Assembly (NCBI GenBank): GCA_021014325.1
Contig: CM037472.1
Coordinates: 22,801,063 to 22,865,062 of the forward strand
DNA length: 64,000 nucleotides
DNA from: Plazaster borealis
Lineage: Eukaryota > Echinodermata > Asteroidea > Forcipulatida > Labidiasteridae
Reading direction: 5' to 3'
Shown here: positions 24,904-36,900 of the stretch, piece by piece
Position numbering within the stretch: position 1 is the stretch's first letter
Layout: each line of letters begins with the position of its first letter
Translations under genes and position numbers: made by a program
The notes under the pieces: model-generated
What the model was told of the DNA's origin: nothing
Database searches by the model: none
What the model saw: the letters and a program-made list of their open reading frames with translations, nothing else

Positions 24904-27900
24904 GTGAGTACAGTGTCCTTGGCAAAAAAATGTTTTCTATTAATGGTTGGTGATACCAACTGATGATTGGTGAACATTCTTGGTATCAGCTGACAATTGG
25001 TGACAATTTTTGATATCAACTGACAATTGATGGCAAGTCTTAAAAGATACCAACTGACACTAGGTAAAAGGCAGTGATATCAAGTGACAATTGGTGACAA
25101 GTATTAATGTCAACTGACAAGTGGTGGCAGGTCTTGATATCAAGTGACACTAGGTATCAGGCAGTGATATCAATTGACACTTGGTGACAAGTCTTAATGT
25201 CAACTGACAAACGATAAAAAGTTTTCATATCAACCGAAAATTAGTGACAAGTGCTGATATCAACAGACAATGTTCATGGTAACACCCAACAGCCAACTTT
25301 TTGATACCAACTGTCAATTTGTTATATAATTTGGTAGTGATTGACAATTTTGTTTTGAACTGACAGTAAGTGATACTAGCTGACAATTGGGGACGGCTGC
25401 TGATTACAGCATCCGAATGGGTAGCGACTGACAACTTTCAATCTAATTATTAAACATGTTAAAGTATCCATTAACTGATGTGATTCAATAGATATATAAT
25501 TGTGACAGAAGCCTAATTATGCCTTAAACAAAACCAAGTATACAGACACTTTGAATAGATCATTTTAAAAAAAAGGTATTAATTGTTAAAAATGGTTTTA
25601 GAAAATTAACAACTGAGAATCAGTTTAATATATCAGCATTGACAACAAGTTTTGAATCTTAGTTAACTCTTTCATGCGCCGACCGGTCGTTAGCGACCGG
25701 TTTAAATCCCTTCAGAAAAATAGTTGTAAAACAAAAAATTAAAATCGCACAACCACACAGTTTTCAGAATGGGAAAGAGGACTCTTGAGGGTGCTATTGT
25801 GACCTGTTTTTTGGGTCTCGCCATTTGCAAAGTAATGTGTCCATGTGATCAATAAATCACTAAAATAAATGGTGCATGAAAGGGTTAAAGGGGAAAATTT
25901 TGATTTATAGTATCACACTGCTTGAAAATGAATTTAAATGAAGGAAAAACAATAGCAGAATATCTTCAAATTTAACACAACTCGACATTAGGACTGGCAC
26001 TATGTCTTGTAGTGTTAAATCTAGTTCATAAAATAGAGATGAGTATTAATCGAGTACAAAAATGGCGGCACTTGGTGAATGCTGATGTCTGCTGAATTCG
26101 CAGTATTTTGTAATCAGCTTGCATACATAATTAACACATCCTCTCTAACAACATGGCTCTCACTCATGTGTTCTGAATATATCACATAGGAAAGATGGTG
26201 TTGGATTACAATTCAAGCATTAAAAGGCAATCGATACACAGTATTTTAAAAAAAAATCATTGGAAAGTCACATTAGTTATATATCTACTCATGGAAAAAA
26301 TCGCTCCTAGTTTATGATTGATTGAACCTCCTTGAAAATCGACCGTATCGCTGCCATCCATGTGTAAAAGTGTAATAGTCATGTTGAGATTTTAGCAGAA
26401 GGCAACCTTTTGCAAATGTTAACAAGGCTTTTTTTCTAATTGGGTAGTTTCCTATTGCATCACAAACGCTGCAACCACTCAGGATTTGTTCCTGATTTTG
26501 GGATTTACTCAAATTCTCCTTGATGCTTCACATTTTCTTTGAAGTGACAGCGGGTACCAACCGCATCTCTGGCTGCAGCATTCACCTATGGACACCACAG
26601 AAATTAGAATCTCCAAAACTCGCCTTGAAATGAGTTTTGGAGATTAAAATTTGTCAACCTACTTTTATTGATTTCAGCGGTGTATGTCAGAGAATTACAC
26701 CACTTTACCTTATGTCCAGCTTTCCAAATAAATGTAAGTGTGACATACACCGTTTTGGTGAAATAAAGTCACAAACTTTGTACCTTTTAGGCTGACAGAC
26801 AGAGTTTATCTTCCAAACGGAGCATTTGCTAATATTGAGAGTTTCAACTCAAAATGTCTAAAAATTAACCTACGTTTTTTTTAACCAAAATAGGGCCATA
26901 AAGCTCATGCTAGGTGGAAGTAGCACCACAGGTACATCTCCTCTTGATTTGCAAGTTGCCGGGGATAATTATTGCATGTCGGCAAATGTTTTTAAAGGTT
27001 TCATTAGTATGTTATGTAGAGTTTGTGATTTTTATTTGCGGTACACTTAGGTAAGGCCATTATTAATTATAAGAGAACCTGTTGAAGTCCTTGGAACGGG
27101 GGATTTCGGATGATTTGAACGGCTCCAACGTGGCTGAACCCTCGGTGCAGCACGAAAATAATCAAAACATAGGCATTGGAGAGAGAAAAAAACTGCACGC
27201 AATCGTTGTATTTCACCCACGTTGCGGAAACATTTCTCCCCATTTTCCTACTTTTAGTCTGTGAAGGAAATGTCGGCAATCTCCTGCGTGAGTACTCTGT
27301 GCCATTGGTGTGCAATCAATCATTGGATGGTTGGTTTGTCAAGTGTTCAGTCATGGATACATCTTTTGGTGATAGAGTCAATATCGATGATAACATAGCT
27401 GGGTGTTGATGTACAAGATGATTGTTGGCTACGGCTTGATTCCAATAGAGTCATGAATAAGTAATAGGTTTTAAAATGTACAGCGTGTCTAATCAATTAG
27501 TAGCACGTCAAGACCAAAGGTAATCAAAATATAACTTTACTAGGGATCATCATGGCTTGAATTTTTACATTGGACCGCAGGCCCAAGGCCAGTGATTTTA
27601 GAGGTGGAACAGTAAACTCATGACCTGACAAGTCCGGCGGTCTTGTGTTTTTCAATTGAGCAATAATTTTACCTGACTGTGAGTATCTTGAACGGAAGCT
27701 AATTATATTCAAATGTTGACCTTGAGACTGATAAATGATTTTTCAATTCTTTTGAGTACGGTAATGAAGTATACTTTACCCATAAAGACAAATGAGATCA
27801 ATCTTTCCTAATACATGTCTGAATGCTTGTTCATATACAAACAGTTAAATACATGTTAAACTGTGTCAGGATGGTTTTTTTTTTATCATTTTGATTCTGG

Positions 27901-30900
27901 TCTTGTAAAACACATTTCTGGACCAGTAAACATTTTGAGCTACAAGCCCCGCTGTCTTGTGGATTTTCGCCCCCAAATTTGTGATCCTGTTCTCAAGTCA
28001 GGCTTATAAAGTAAGCCCAAGTGTAGCCACCTTTGTTGAGTTTACTGTATACACAGTGACAATGATAGTTCTAAATCGCATTTGTATCTAGGGATCAGTC
28101 TATTCTTTCCTTCCAGCCTCAGTTTGGTAACATTGGGCTAAATTGAAGAAAATCCAGACCAGAACATATTCACTGTTCTTATCCATTTTTTGTTTGTTGT
28201 TTATTTGAACACCTTGGTACGTGTGGATGGAGGACCTCTCCCAGCCACAAACTGGGCCCAATTTCTTAGAGCTGCTTAAAGGGACACGTTGCCTTGGATT
28301 GGGTTGGTCCATAAAAAGCATTTGTAACCGTTTGTTATAAAATGCATGTGGTTAGAAAGACGCTATTAAAGTAGAATACAATGATCCACACAAGTATGTC
28401 TCGAAATTGCGTGGTTTTCCTTTTATATCATGAGCAAACACGGTCGGCCATTTTGTGGAGTCAAATTTTTGACTCCACAAAATGGCCGACCGTGTTAGTT
28501 CGCAAAGTATAAGGAAAACCACGCAATTTCGAGACATATTTGTGTGGATCATTGTATTCTACTTTCATAAAGTCTTTCTAACCATATGCATTTTATAACA
28601 AACGGTTAAAAACGCCTTTTTTTAGACCAACTCGTCCGATCCAAGGCAACATGTCCCTTTAAGCATAAAAAGTTGCTGAGCACAACAAAACCATGCTTAC
28701 CTGAATAAGGTTACCAGCCAAACTACTAGGTCACATGTACAAATTGTGACTGGTATCCTGCTCATTTCTACTAAGCAAAAACAAATTTAAGCAATATTTT
28801 CAGCTTAAGCAGTTCTATGAAATTGGGACCTGATAATGATTTGAACAAATTTTCTTCCAAGAAAGTTATCTAATTGCCAGTAAGATAAGTCTCCTTTAAG
28901 TAATATTCAGCACATGAATGTAATTTTGAACAACTGCACTTAAATAAAAAACAAATGATGGAGTCCTTTTAGTACTTAAATTTGCTAAAAGCTGCCTGTT
29001 TCCTGTGTTGCGTAAATGCCGCAGTACAATTAAATCCAGTGTAAATGCTCATCTGGGGTGGTGAGCATGAACCGAATATTATTTTTCAAGTCTCCTCCAA
29101 ATTGAACACAAATATTTGCGGCGCTGTAAAATAATGCACCGTTGACGTCAGTCGGTTGTTGTTTTAACCTAGTCAACATCCATGGGTAGGGAGTTAACTG
29201 ACGGCGAATTTGTTTTTGTGGTAAACATTACAACCAAGCTATAGTCTTCCAAGTGAATTGTTTGGATTGAATGGGTCCTACAACTACTAGGTACGCATGT
29301 AAGAACACTTCACATAAAGTGTTTGACCCCATCCTTCCCCCCCTTTTTTTTAAAACCCTCTTTTTTTGTTCCCTCATCAGCCTAAGTGCGGGAATCCGTT
29401 TTATTGGAGTATAAACGAACCAGGCCTAGATCCTGACTGAACTCCTCATGATGACCTACTTTGTGAAAAAGAGAAGGCCTTTGCTGTCGGAATGTAGTTA
29501 AGCTACTGGCTGCCTTTTATTGTATTGTGTATAACTGCAATTCAGCCAGTTGATTGCTTTTATTATTGTTTTTTAATTCTATTTTATTATAATTGATTTT
29601 TCAAACAAAAATAATTTAAAAACTTAGGATTGAAAACAATTACAAAAATATCTGCATTCCAGGAAGCTCAAACTGAGAAAATAATTATGGGTTGCATAAA
29701 AAAAAATATAAAAAAATACCACCCTTTTGTTTTTAAGCTGCCATGTCTGTTTATTATTACTATTTATTTGTATATTTCTATTATTTATCTATATTTATAT
29801 TTGTGTGTGTTACAGATGAGAATGGCATTCTGGTGGAGGAATCAGCATCCTTCCCAAAGGTGGTTTTCCGGATGCACAAGTGGTTCTCCTCGTCCAAAGA
29901 ACTCTCCGGGCAGTTTCTTGACTTATATCCTTTCTCTTCAAAACGTAATTCTTCACTCATAAATACATGGGACAGTTAATCCATTCTGATTGGTCGAGAG
30001 GAAATCACATGGACGTTTTTTAAACGTGCGATATAAACACAGTTAGAAGTGTTTAACATTGCCTGAGGAAATTGAGCCAAAAGAGGGTGGTATTTGTGAT
30101 TGCGCAAAATTTCATGGCCCAATGAAATTTGGTGGGCCGTATATTTGATTTGATTTGATTTGAATTTATTCTGATAAAAAAACAGCAAGAACATGGCAAA
30201 AATAAATACACAGTGCCAGGAGGTTATACAAAAAATAAAATAAAAATAAATAGAAAACAAGAATGAAAAACTTCACAAAATTATCCAAAGATAGCCCCAA
30301 AATGCCAATAATTTCCATTGGGGTCCTTACAGAAAAACATTTTTTTTTAAATTAAAAAATTAAAAAACAGACGGACCTAAAAAAACACCAGACGGACCTA
30401 GAGAGTAAACAAAAATTGATGGATAAACAAACTAACTTGGCTAACGGTATTTACGCAAAACGCATAGTTGTGTGTTCAAAGAATATTGCTATCATTGCTT
30501 GTAAAGATGGCCGACTTTACACTGTGTGACGTCAAGTGGGAACTATCTATTCTGTTTGTCTGACTTGTACAATGCATTAATCTCCATAAACAAAGGACAT
30601 CATTTTCACCTTAAGGGAATTCAGTGGATAAACAGCATGATAAGAGTAACATCTTTTTTGTTCTCCTTCGTCTCCAATTATTTGCCTCCTTAATTCACTT
30701 CATACATACAAACAGTGCAATAACACAATATGTACCACATCATCCTGCTCGCACAGACCAGATGCGGCCAATTGTCAAGTCATTAAATACAAGAGAAGAA
30801 TATGTCATGGGCTCAGGTATGTAGATTTTTTTCTCTCTGGAAATGTGTTGATAAATATTGAATTTACTTATTTTGTTAGATTATATATTGTTATTTGGTT

Positions 30901-33900
30901 GAACGGTGGAAACAGTTACTATCAACAAATGAGACAAGTTAAAAATGTATTAAGGGAGGAAGCAAAAGAAATGATGTTATATAAAATTAATATTGGAGAC
31001 TGTTAATTTACTTTGTTAGTCTATTGAGTAATAACATGACTTAGTTTTTGCTGTCATGTGGCTTTTGTATACGTTCATGGATTTTGACCCTTTTTTAGGG
31101 CCATGATTCACCAGGATTTTTCCCCATCAACGATTTCCTGGTGAAAAACCCTTTGCATCAAAAATATTTCCGAAAAGAAGTAAAGTTGCAAAGGAGGGAA
31201 AAGTAAGACCCAGCGAACAAGCTGGCGTTGTGTCCAAACTTCCAGTTTCCCCTTTTGAGTTTTAAAGAGATTTTATCCAGGGAAATTGTTTCATTCATAT
31301 AACATTTATTTCCATATCACAGAAAGACGAAAATACAGAAGTGCATGCAGGAAATAGACAATTATATTAAGTAAACTAACAAAAGAGGCATACAAAATGG
31401 CCATATAATAAACAAGAACTTAAAGAGGAAGTGATATTGGGGCAAATCCCGAAAAGCAGAGCTTGAGGAGGGATGCCTTACAAGACAGAAAGACAGACAA
31501 ACAAGGGGACAACAAAAATACAAAAATGAGCAAAAAATAAATAAATGATGGTGTAGAGCAATAAGTGAGAATAAACGAAATAATGTACATATTAATGGGA
31601 ACTAGGAAAACCGGTGGTCTAATAGAACTAAGTGAAAAGACATAGCAAGGAAAACTTAGAAAACGGCGAAATGGCAAACAAGAAATACTGGCACAAAATG
31701 AAAAAGAAAGCTATGTTACATAATGAGAGACAAGTTCAAGCTTATAAGCACACTTATACCCTGGGAAGCACGCCGTATCAATACCTCTCGTCACTAACCC
31801 CTGGTAGGGATGAGCTGAAAATCAACGCTGATTGGCTCCCAAAAGTGACTATTCCGTGCGTGCTTGTTCAAAACTTTGTAAGCACTTGTAGGGCGTTAGT
31901 ACGCGAGTGTCAAAATACAAGTTTTTTTACGCAATCAACTTCAAGTGAATCATGTTTTCACACGCTCGCCCTAAACTGCATACAGTTAGACATGTCATGA
32001 GATCACAGAAGAACGATAAGGTACCAGTTGGTCTTTGATTTGATGCCTCTTTCTGAAGGCTACCATACTTGAGCGCGCTCATAGAGTGGATCAGCCACTG
32101 GCCTAATTAAAAATGCTCCATATACAGGCACACTTTAATTAACCAATACCAGGGGTTATGAGCGAGCAGCGCTTACTGGGAACAAATTGGCACAGCGAGA
32201 GATCGTCACCCCTGGGAATGAGGTTGGTTTCCAGGGAGCTCTGTCCCATTGACCTTCCTACCCTTTTCAGAATGTTTCACTCATGTAAAATCACACTCCT
32301 AGTATGTTATTTTTATAACCTGATATTATACGGCAGAGCCATTAACTTTTTCAATCCTCAGCATGGTGTTAGCCAATGGGGCGCCTGGGTGTTTTTTCGG
32401 AGTCTCTGTTCAGAATTTAGAAAATCTTTATCTTTCATTTGTGTGTGATCGTTTTGTTAAGTGAGAATTTTGAAAGTTGTACTTTTATCCATTTCAAGCA
32501 ACTTTGGATACCTCTTTTTCTAAATTATGGCTAAAACCCTGACCCTCAGCCTATGTCCAGCTGCAGTTGTCAACACTTAATATTTTCATGGATGAGAAAT
32601 TTCAGACTTTCATCTGAATTCAGACTTTTTTAAATGTCTGCCTGTCGAAAAAACACAGCTGCTTTTTAACTTCAGATATTAAGAAATTTCGGTTTGATGT
32701 ACTTCGTCTAGTGCCAAGGATATTGTTCCCAAAAGCTCCTTGGAATCTAAAACTTCAGGTGAAAATGCCATTATTTCAACATACATTATTTCAAAATGTG
32801 GATCATAGTTTCAGATCTTTTTGTCAGCAATGAGTCTCACCCCTGTTCTTTAAAGTGGCTTCTCCACATTTAAGGGTACAACCGTTTCGTCTAAATTTAT
32901 TCCTTCTAAACTGAGGCCTCGCCTCACACAAGATTTGTTTAATAAGCAGTGGGGTACCCGGCAAGGGTGAGGGGATTCCACACCCCCCCCCCCCACTCGG
33001 AACCCATGCCCCCACCCTCTTGCCTCTCAAATGAAATCCAAAAATGCATGTCATTGATACATCAAAACCTCCTCCAAATGATTTTTTTTGCCCCCTGCTT
33101 GCCCTCCAGAATTGAAAATGTCTAGTTACACCATACTGCTACTATGTGTGCTCACTTGGCACTATTACAGAACTTCTTTTTTGACGAAATACTTTCTATA
33201 CCCGTGAGAAATATTTGTGATTACTTGCTCGTAACCCATGGAGACATACATATTTGATGGATTACGTTTTACATGTCCATATGGGGTTACTTGGATGGAA
33301 GTTCACGAATGCGTCTCTGTTTAACAGAATGCATTTTGTTTGAACGAAGTCTGTTAAATGATCTGCAAAACAGAAATACTACATTATAAATGCCATGAGA
33401 AAATCTAGTTTCATCGTGAGAGTAGAATGAAACTTAATGGAATCAAATGGGAATCTTCCTTTGAAATTGAAGGAACTTGAAATTTTTGCCACACTTTGTT
33501 CCTCAACTTGGTGGACGGACCCAATCAAACTGAATGGTAATTTATTTGTGTTCATTAACTACACAATGAATTTTGTATCCGTGAACTTTTGTTAAATATG
33601 ATTTTTTTTTAAATCCTTACACCAATGTGTGATATAAAATTTAAAAACCAAGTTCGGGTGGGATTTGAACCCACAACCCCCACGACCAGGACCACAAATC
33701 AATTATTTTGTTGAAAGTGGAATTGGTTGCTTTTCTGACTATAACCAACTTTACAACCCTTCGATCTTTTACATGGCAACTCTTAACATTTGAACACATG
33801 TTCGACACTGATGCAAGGTTTTCCCGACACAAAGGTTTTTTTTCTTCAACTAATCAAATATAAATATTGTATCACAGAGTGACTTTAGCATGAAACTTGA

Positions 33901-36900
33901 GATGCTACTCCAAAATAAAGTCCAATCATTGTTTTTAGTAAGCACTCTCTTGATCAAGTGTTCACTTTGTTGGGGGGGGGGGGGCTGGTAACTTGCTATG
34001 CCCAGCCTTGCAGTTTGAGAAACACATTGCTGCCACATCGTGTGTAATAGAAGTCTTTTTGTGTGTCGAGTTTCCAATCGTCTGGGAAGTCATTTCCTGT
34101 TAAAGCAGCTTAGTGGCTTTGCGGACGGTATCCCCGGTATCCCAGTGTCTCTACGCTCAGCCAGCGGGGATCCAGTTTCTTCTTGACATGCGTAAATCCC
34201 CTGACCGTCCTGAGCACATGTCACTCTGGAAAGGCAATCTCATTCACACTAAGACCCAGACAAAGAGATCAAGGTGTACCTTTTGAAGGTTGCATTTTTT
34301 CGGCGGAAATTATCTGATATACCGGGGGATGATACTACGCCATTCACAGTGAATATACGATTGGTCAGTAATACGTTATTCTACCAATCTGCGTGATGTT
34401 AATGCCTAATTCAAGGAATTTTCGTTTCGACGTAGGTCTGAGCGAGGTAGGGGAGTGTTTGATCCTTTCACAATCTCCTGACTTCCTCCTGGCTGATGAA
34501 ACAAAAACGATGAATGGAAAGTGGAATAGCTCTATGCACCCAAGTTTTATGTGATAGAAAGTTCAACCGATTTCCTCTTTAAAAATAGGGTCTTCACGTT
34601 TCTTGTAGCCTTGAAAGCAGGCTTGTATAGGGTATCAAAGCATTATTTATGACATGGATTAAGTAACTCCTTGCAAGGAGCCATCAAAAAAGGAGCTGGA
34701 AAATGTCAATATTTAAAAAAGACAAAATTTCCCCCCCAAAAAAAAAAATCCGCCCTCACACTGAAACTACACTTTTTAACAAGGTTGATTAGAATTGTTT
34801 TTCCATCTTGAAAAAGACTGAAACTTGAAAGTCTACAGATTTACACGGGGAGGGATTAAGTGAGGTGAATGGTTTGACGTCGTGAATCCGCTCAGATAAG
34901 ACTTTTCTCTCCTACTTTTCAATTAATATAATCCGGTCATCAGCTTCCTTTCCCAAACCCGTCTTGAGACACTGTGTAATCACTGTAATTTACAAAAGGA
35001 AACTATTTGTAACTCAAACTGTAATGGCAGACCTCAACTCACTGACAACGCTGCAAAGTAGAATACAAACATGGACATTATGGAAATCGATTGGTGTTGA
35101 CACGTAATAGATTATGTTGTAATTGAAATTGAAAGACATGTCCGTCTGTGGAACCAGCAATCCAAATTATTGGAATTAATTTACAAGATGCAAACATTCA
35201 TTCGATCAAACTCGGAACAAACTATCACTTCTTTAATTGATCTAAAGGAATCAAAGAAAATGTATTTGCTCTTTGGGGGACTCAATTTTTAAAGGGTTGT
35301 TGTTTCTTTTTATGTTTAGTCTACCTGGATAACAGTGGTAGATGACTTTGTTGGTCGAACTGAATACGTTTACCTTTCTTTACATATCAAATTTATCGTG
35401 AAGGTCTTGACAATGCAGAATGGCTTGATATTTTGTGTAGAAAGCTTGACTCATTTTTAAAAAACTTTCACAGGAAATTTATCGGTTCCTTCCTGCCAAT
35501 ATACATCAGGCTGGGCTGGTATCACTTTGTAATCAGGGTGAAAAGTTCAAAGCAGCCATCAACGACAATGTGTGAGGGGTTAGAAAGAAACATCGAGTGT
35601 ACACCCTCAGATCTTGTCAAAATGAGTGTGGAGTGATTTCTTAACACATTTTTTTTTTTTTAACCAATGGTGAGATACTTCAGCCAGAAGAAATCCTTGT
35701 ATTTATTCATCCCCCCTCCCCCTCCCAAATCAAGTTTTTCCCTCCTCCAAATCCAGGAGAGGGGGGAGGGGGGTACAATGCTTGTTATCAGGATGGTTCA
35801 GCTGGCGCTTGCTAGCATTAATTGCTTGCTGATGGAAAGGAGCGCCTAATTAAATGGAACATTTCCAACCGTAATCTCATTGTGCAAGGAGGCCATGTCT
35901 GCTCATTGGTCGGTGCAAGATAATGGATGCAGTATTTAGCATGGGGGTTACTTTTAGTTGCAGGGAAATTAAGTTTACCGCGTATTTTGGGTTAACTAGA
36001 ATCATTGCATAATCAGCCAGCTTCACCTCTTTCAATAGTCACAATCATTCTGGAGGGTAAATTTGAGTTTCCTCTCCAAGAAAAGAAAAAAAAACAAAGA
36101 CGTTTTTAGTTCTTTTTGCATAAGTGATTTTTGATGTACTGTTCTTATTACTCCTCTTTAAAGGTATCGTACAAGTTTGGTAATGACTCAAAACAAATAT
36201 TAGCATAAAAACTTACTTGGTAACAAGCAACGGAGAGCTGTTGATAGTAGGCTATAAAACATTGTAGTAAACGACTCCCTCTGAAGTAACGTAGTTTTTG
36301 AGAAAGAGGTAATTTCTCACTAAAATTGTAAAAACTTCTTGCAAGAAGTTTTTATTCCTATCTGAAAGCACACAAATTTGTACAACAACATGAACAAGGG
36401 TGTTCTTTCTTTCATCATTTTATTGCAACTTCGATGACCATTGAGCCCAAATTTTCACAGGCTTGTTATTTTATGCATATGTCTTTTATTATTTTAGTGA
36501 GAAATTACCTCTTTCTCAAAAACTACATTACTTCAGAGGGAGTCGTTTCTCACACGGTTTTATACTATCAACAGCTCTCCATTGCTCGTTACCAAGTAAG
36601 TTTTTAGGCTAATATATATTTTGAGTAATTACCAAACGTGTACAATACCTTTAATGAGATTCTATCCAGACAATGATTCCACTTGAAGTAGAATGTCTCA
36701 TACTCTCATGCTACTTATGTATTACCGCGGGGAAATATCAGACAACTAATTTGGTTTTAATTAAGTAATTTTATCACATTGTATAGAGCTCACTGACCCT
36801 ATAGCACTGCCACATGTACAATGTATTAATGTCTATTCCTTTACAGTTTGGCTGAAGTGTAATAATTGGAAACTTTTCATAACATAGTTTGCCTAAGGGT

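Larger units (their letters stand above)
24904..29815 (+). other. RasGRP intron 1
   Basis: GT-AG intron of 4.9 kb (GTGAGT ... TTACAG). It begins with a degenerate minisatellite almost at the donor (about 24940-25440) and contains a TTAA-flanked MITE (25667-25884), a short perfect hairpin (26608-26645), a GCTAAGCAG-family copy (28254-28830) and a long palindromic element nested in it (28280-28658). No other exon recognised. Confidence 0.85.
29925..30705 (+). other. RasGRP intron 2, U12-type AT-AC intron
   Basis: The 5' end ATATCCTTTC matches the minor-spliceosome AT-AC consensus. A CTCCTTAAT branch-site match lies at 30686-30694 and the intron ends TAC at 30705, 12 nt after the branch adenosine. 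There is no long pyrimidine tract just before the 3' end, as expected for U12 introns. It is 781 bp long and holds a partial family C repeat (about 29965-30145), an A-rich retroelement-like tail (about 30147-30330) and an inverted copy (30435-30560) of a repeat also at 7110-7280. Confidence 0.75.

Noticed and set aside
24940..25440. CRISPR array
   Set aside because: Units are contiguous and degenerate with no spacers, and the DNA is eukaryotic.
29925..29944. GT donor at 29945 extending exon 2 by PFSSK
   Set aside because: Weak context (AAAC|GTAATT), wrong phase for exon 3, and the added residues do not match the family, while ATATCCTTT fits U12.
32397..32448. Apparent SEFRKSLSF match to the human NEFRLKICYF segment
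   Set aside because: No acceptor in the right place and no phase-compatible donor; the real RICxxxRYWI match is at 30797-30816 plus exon 4.
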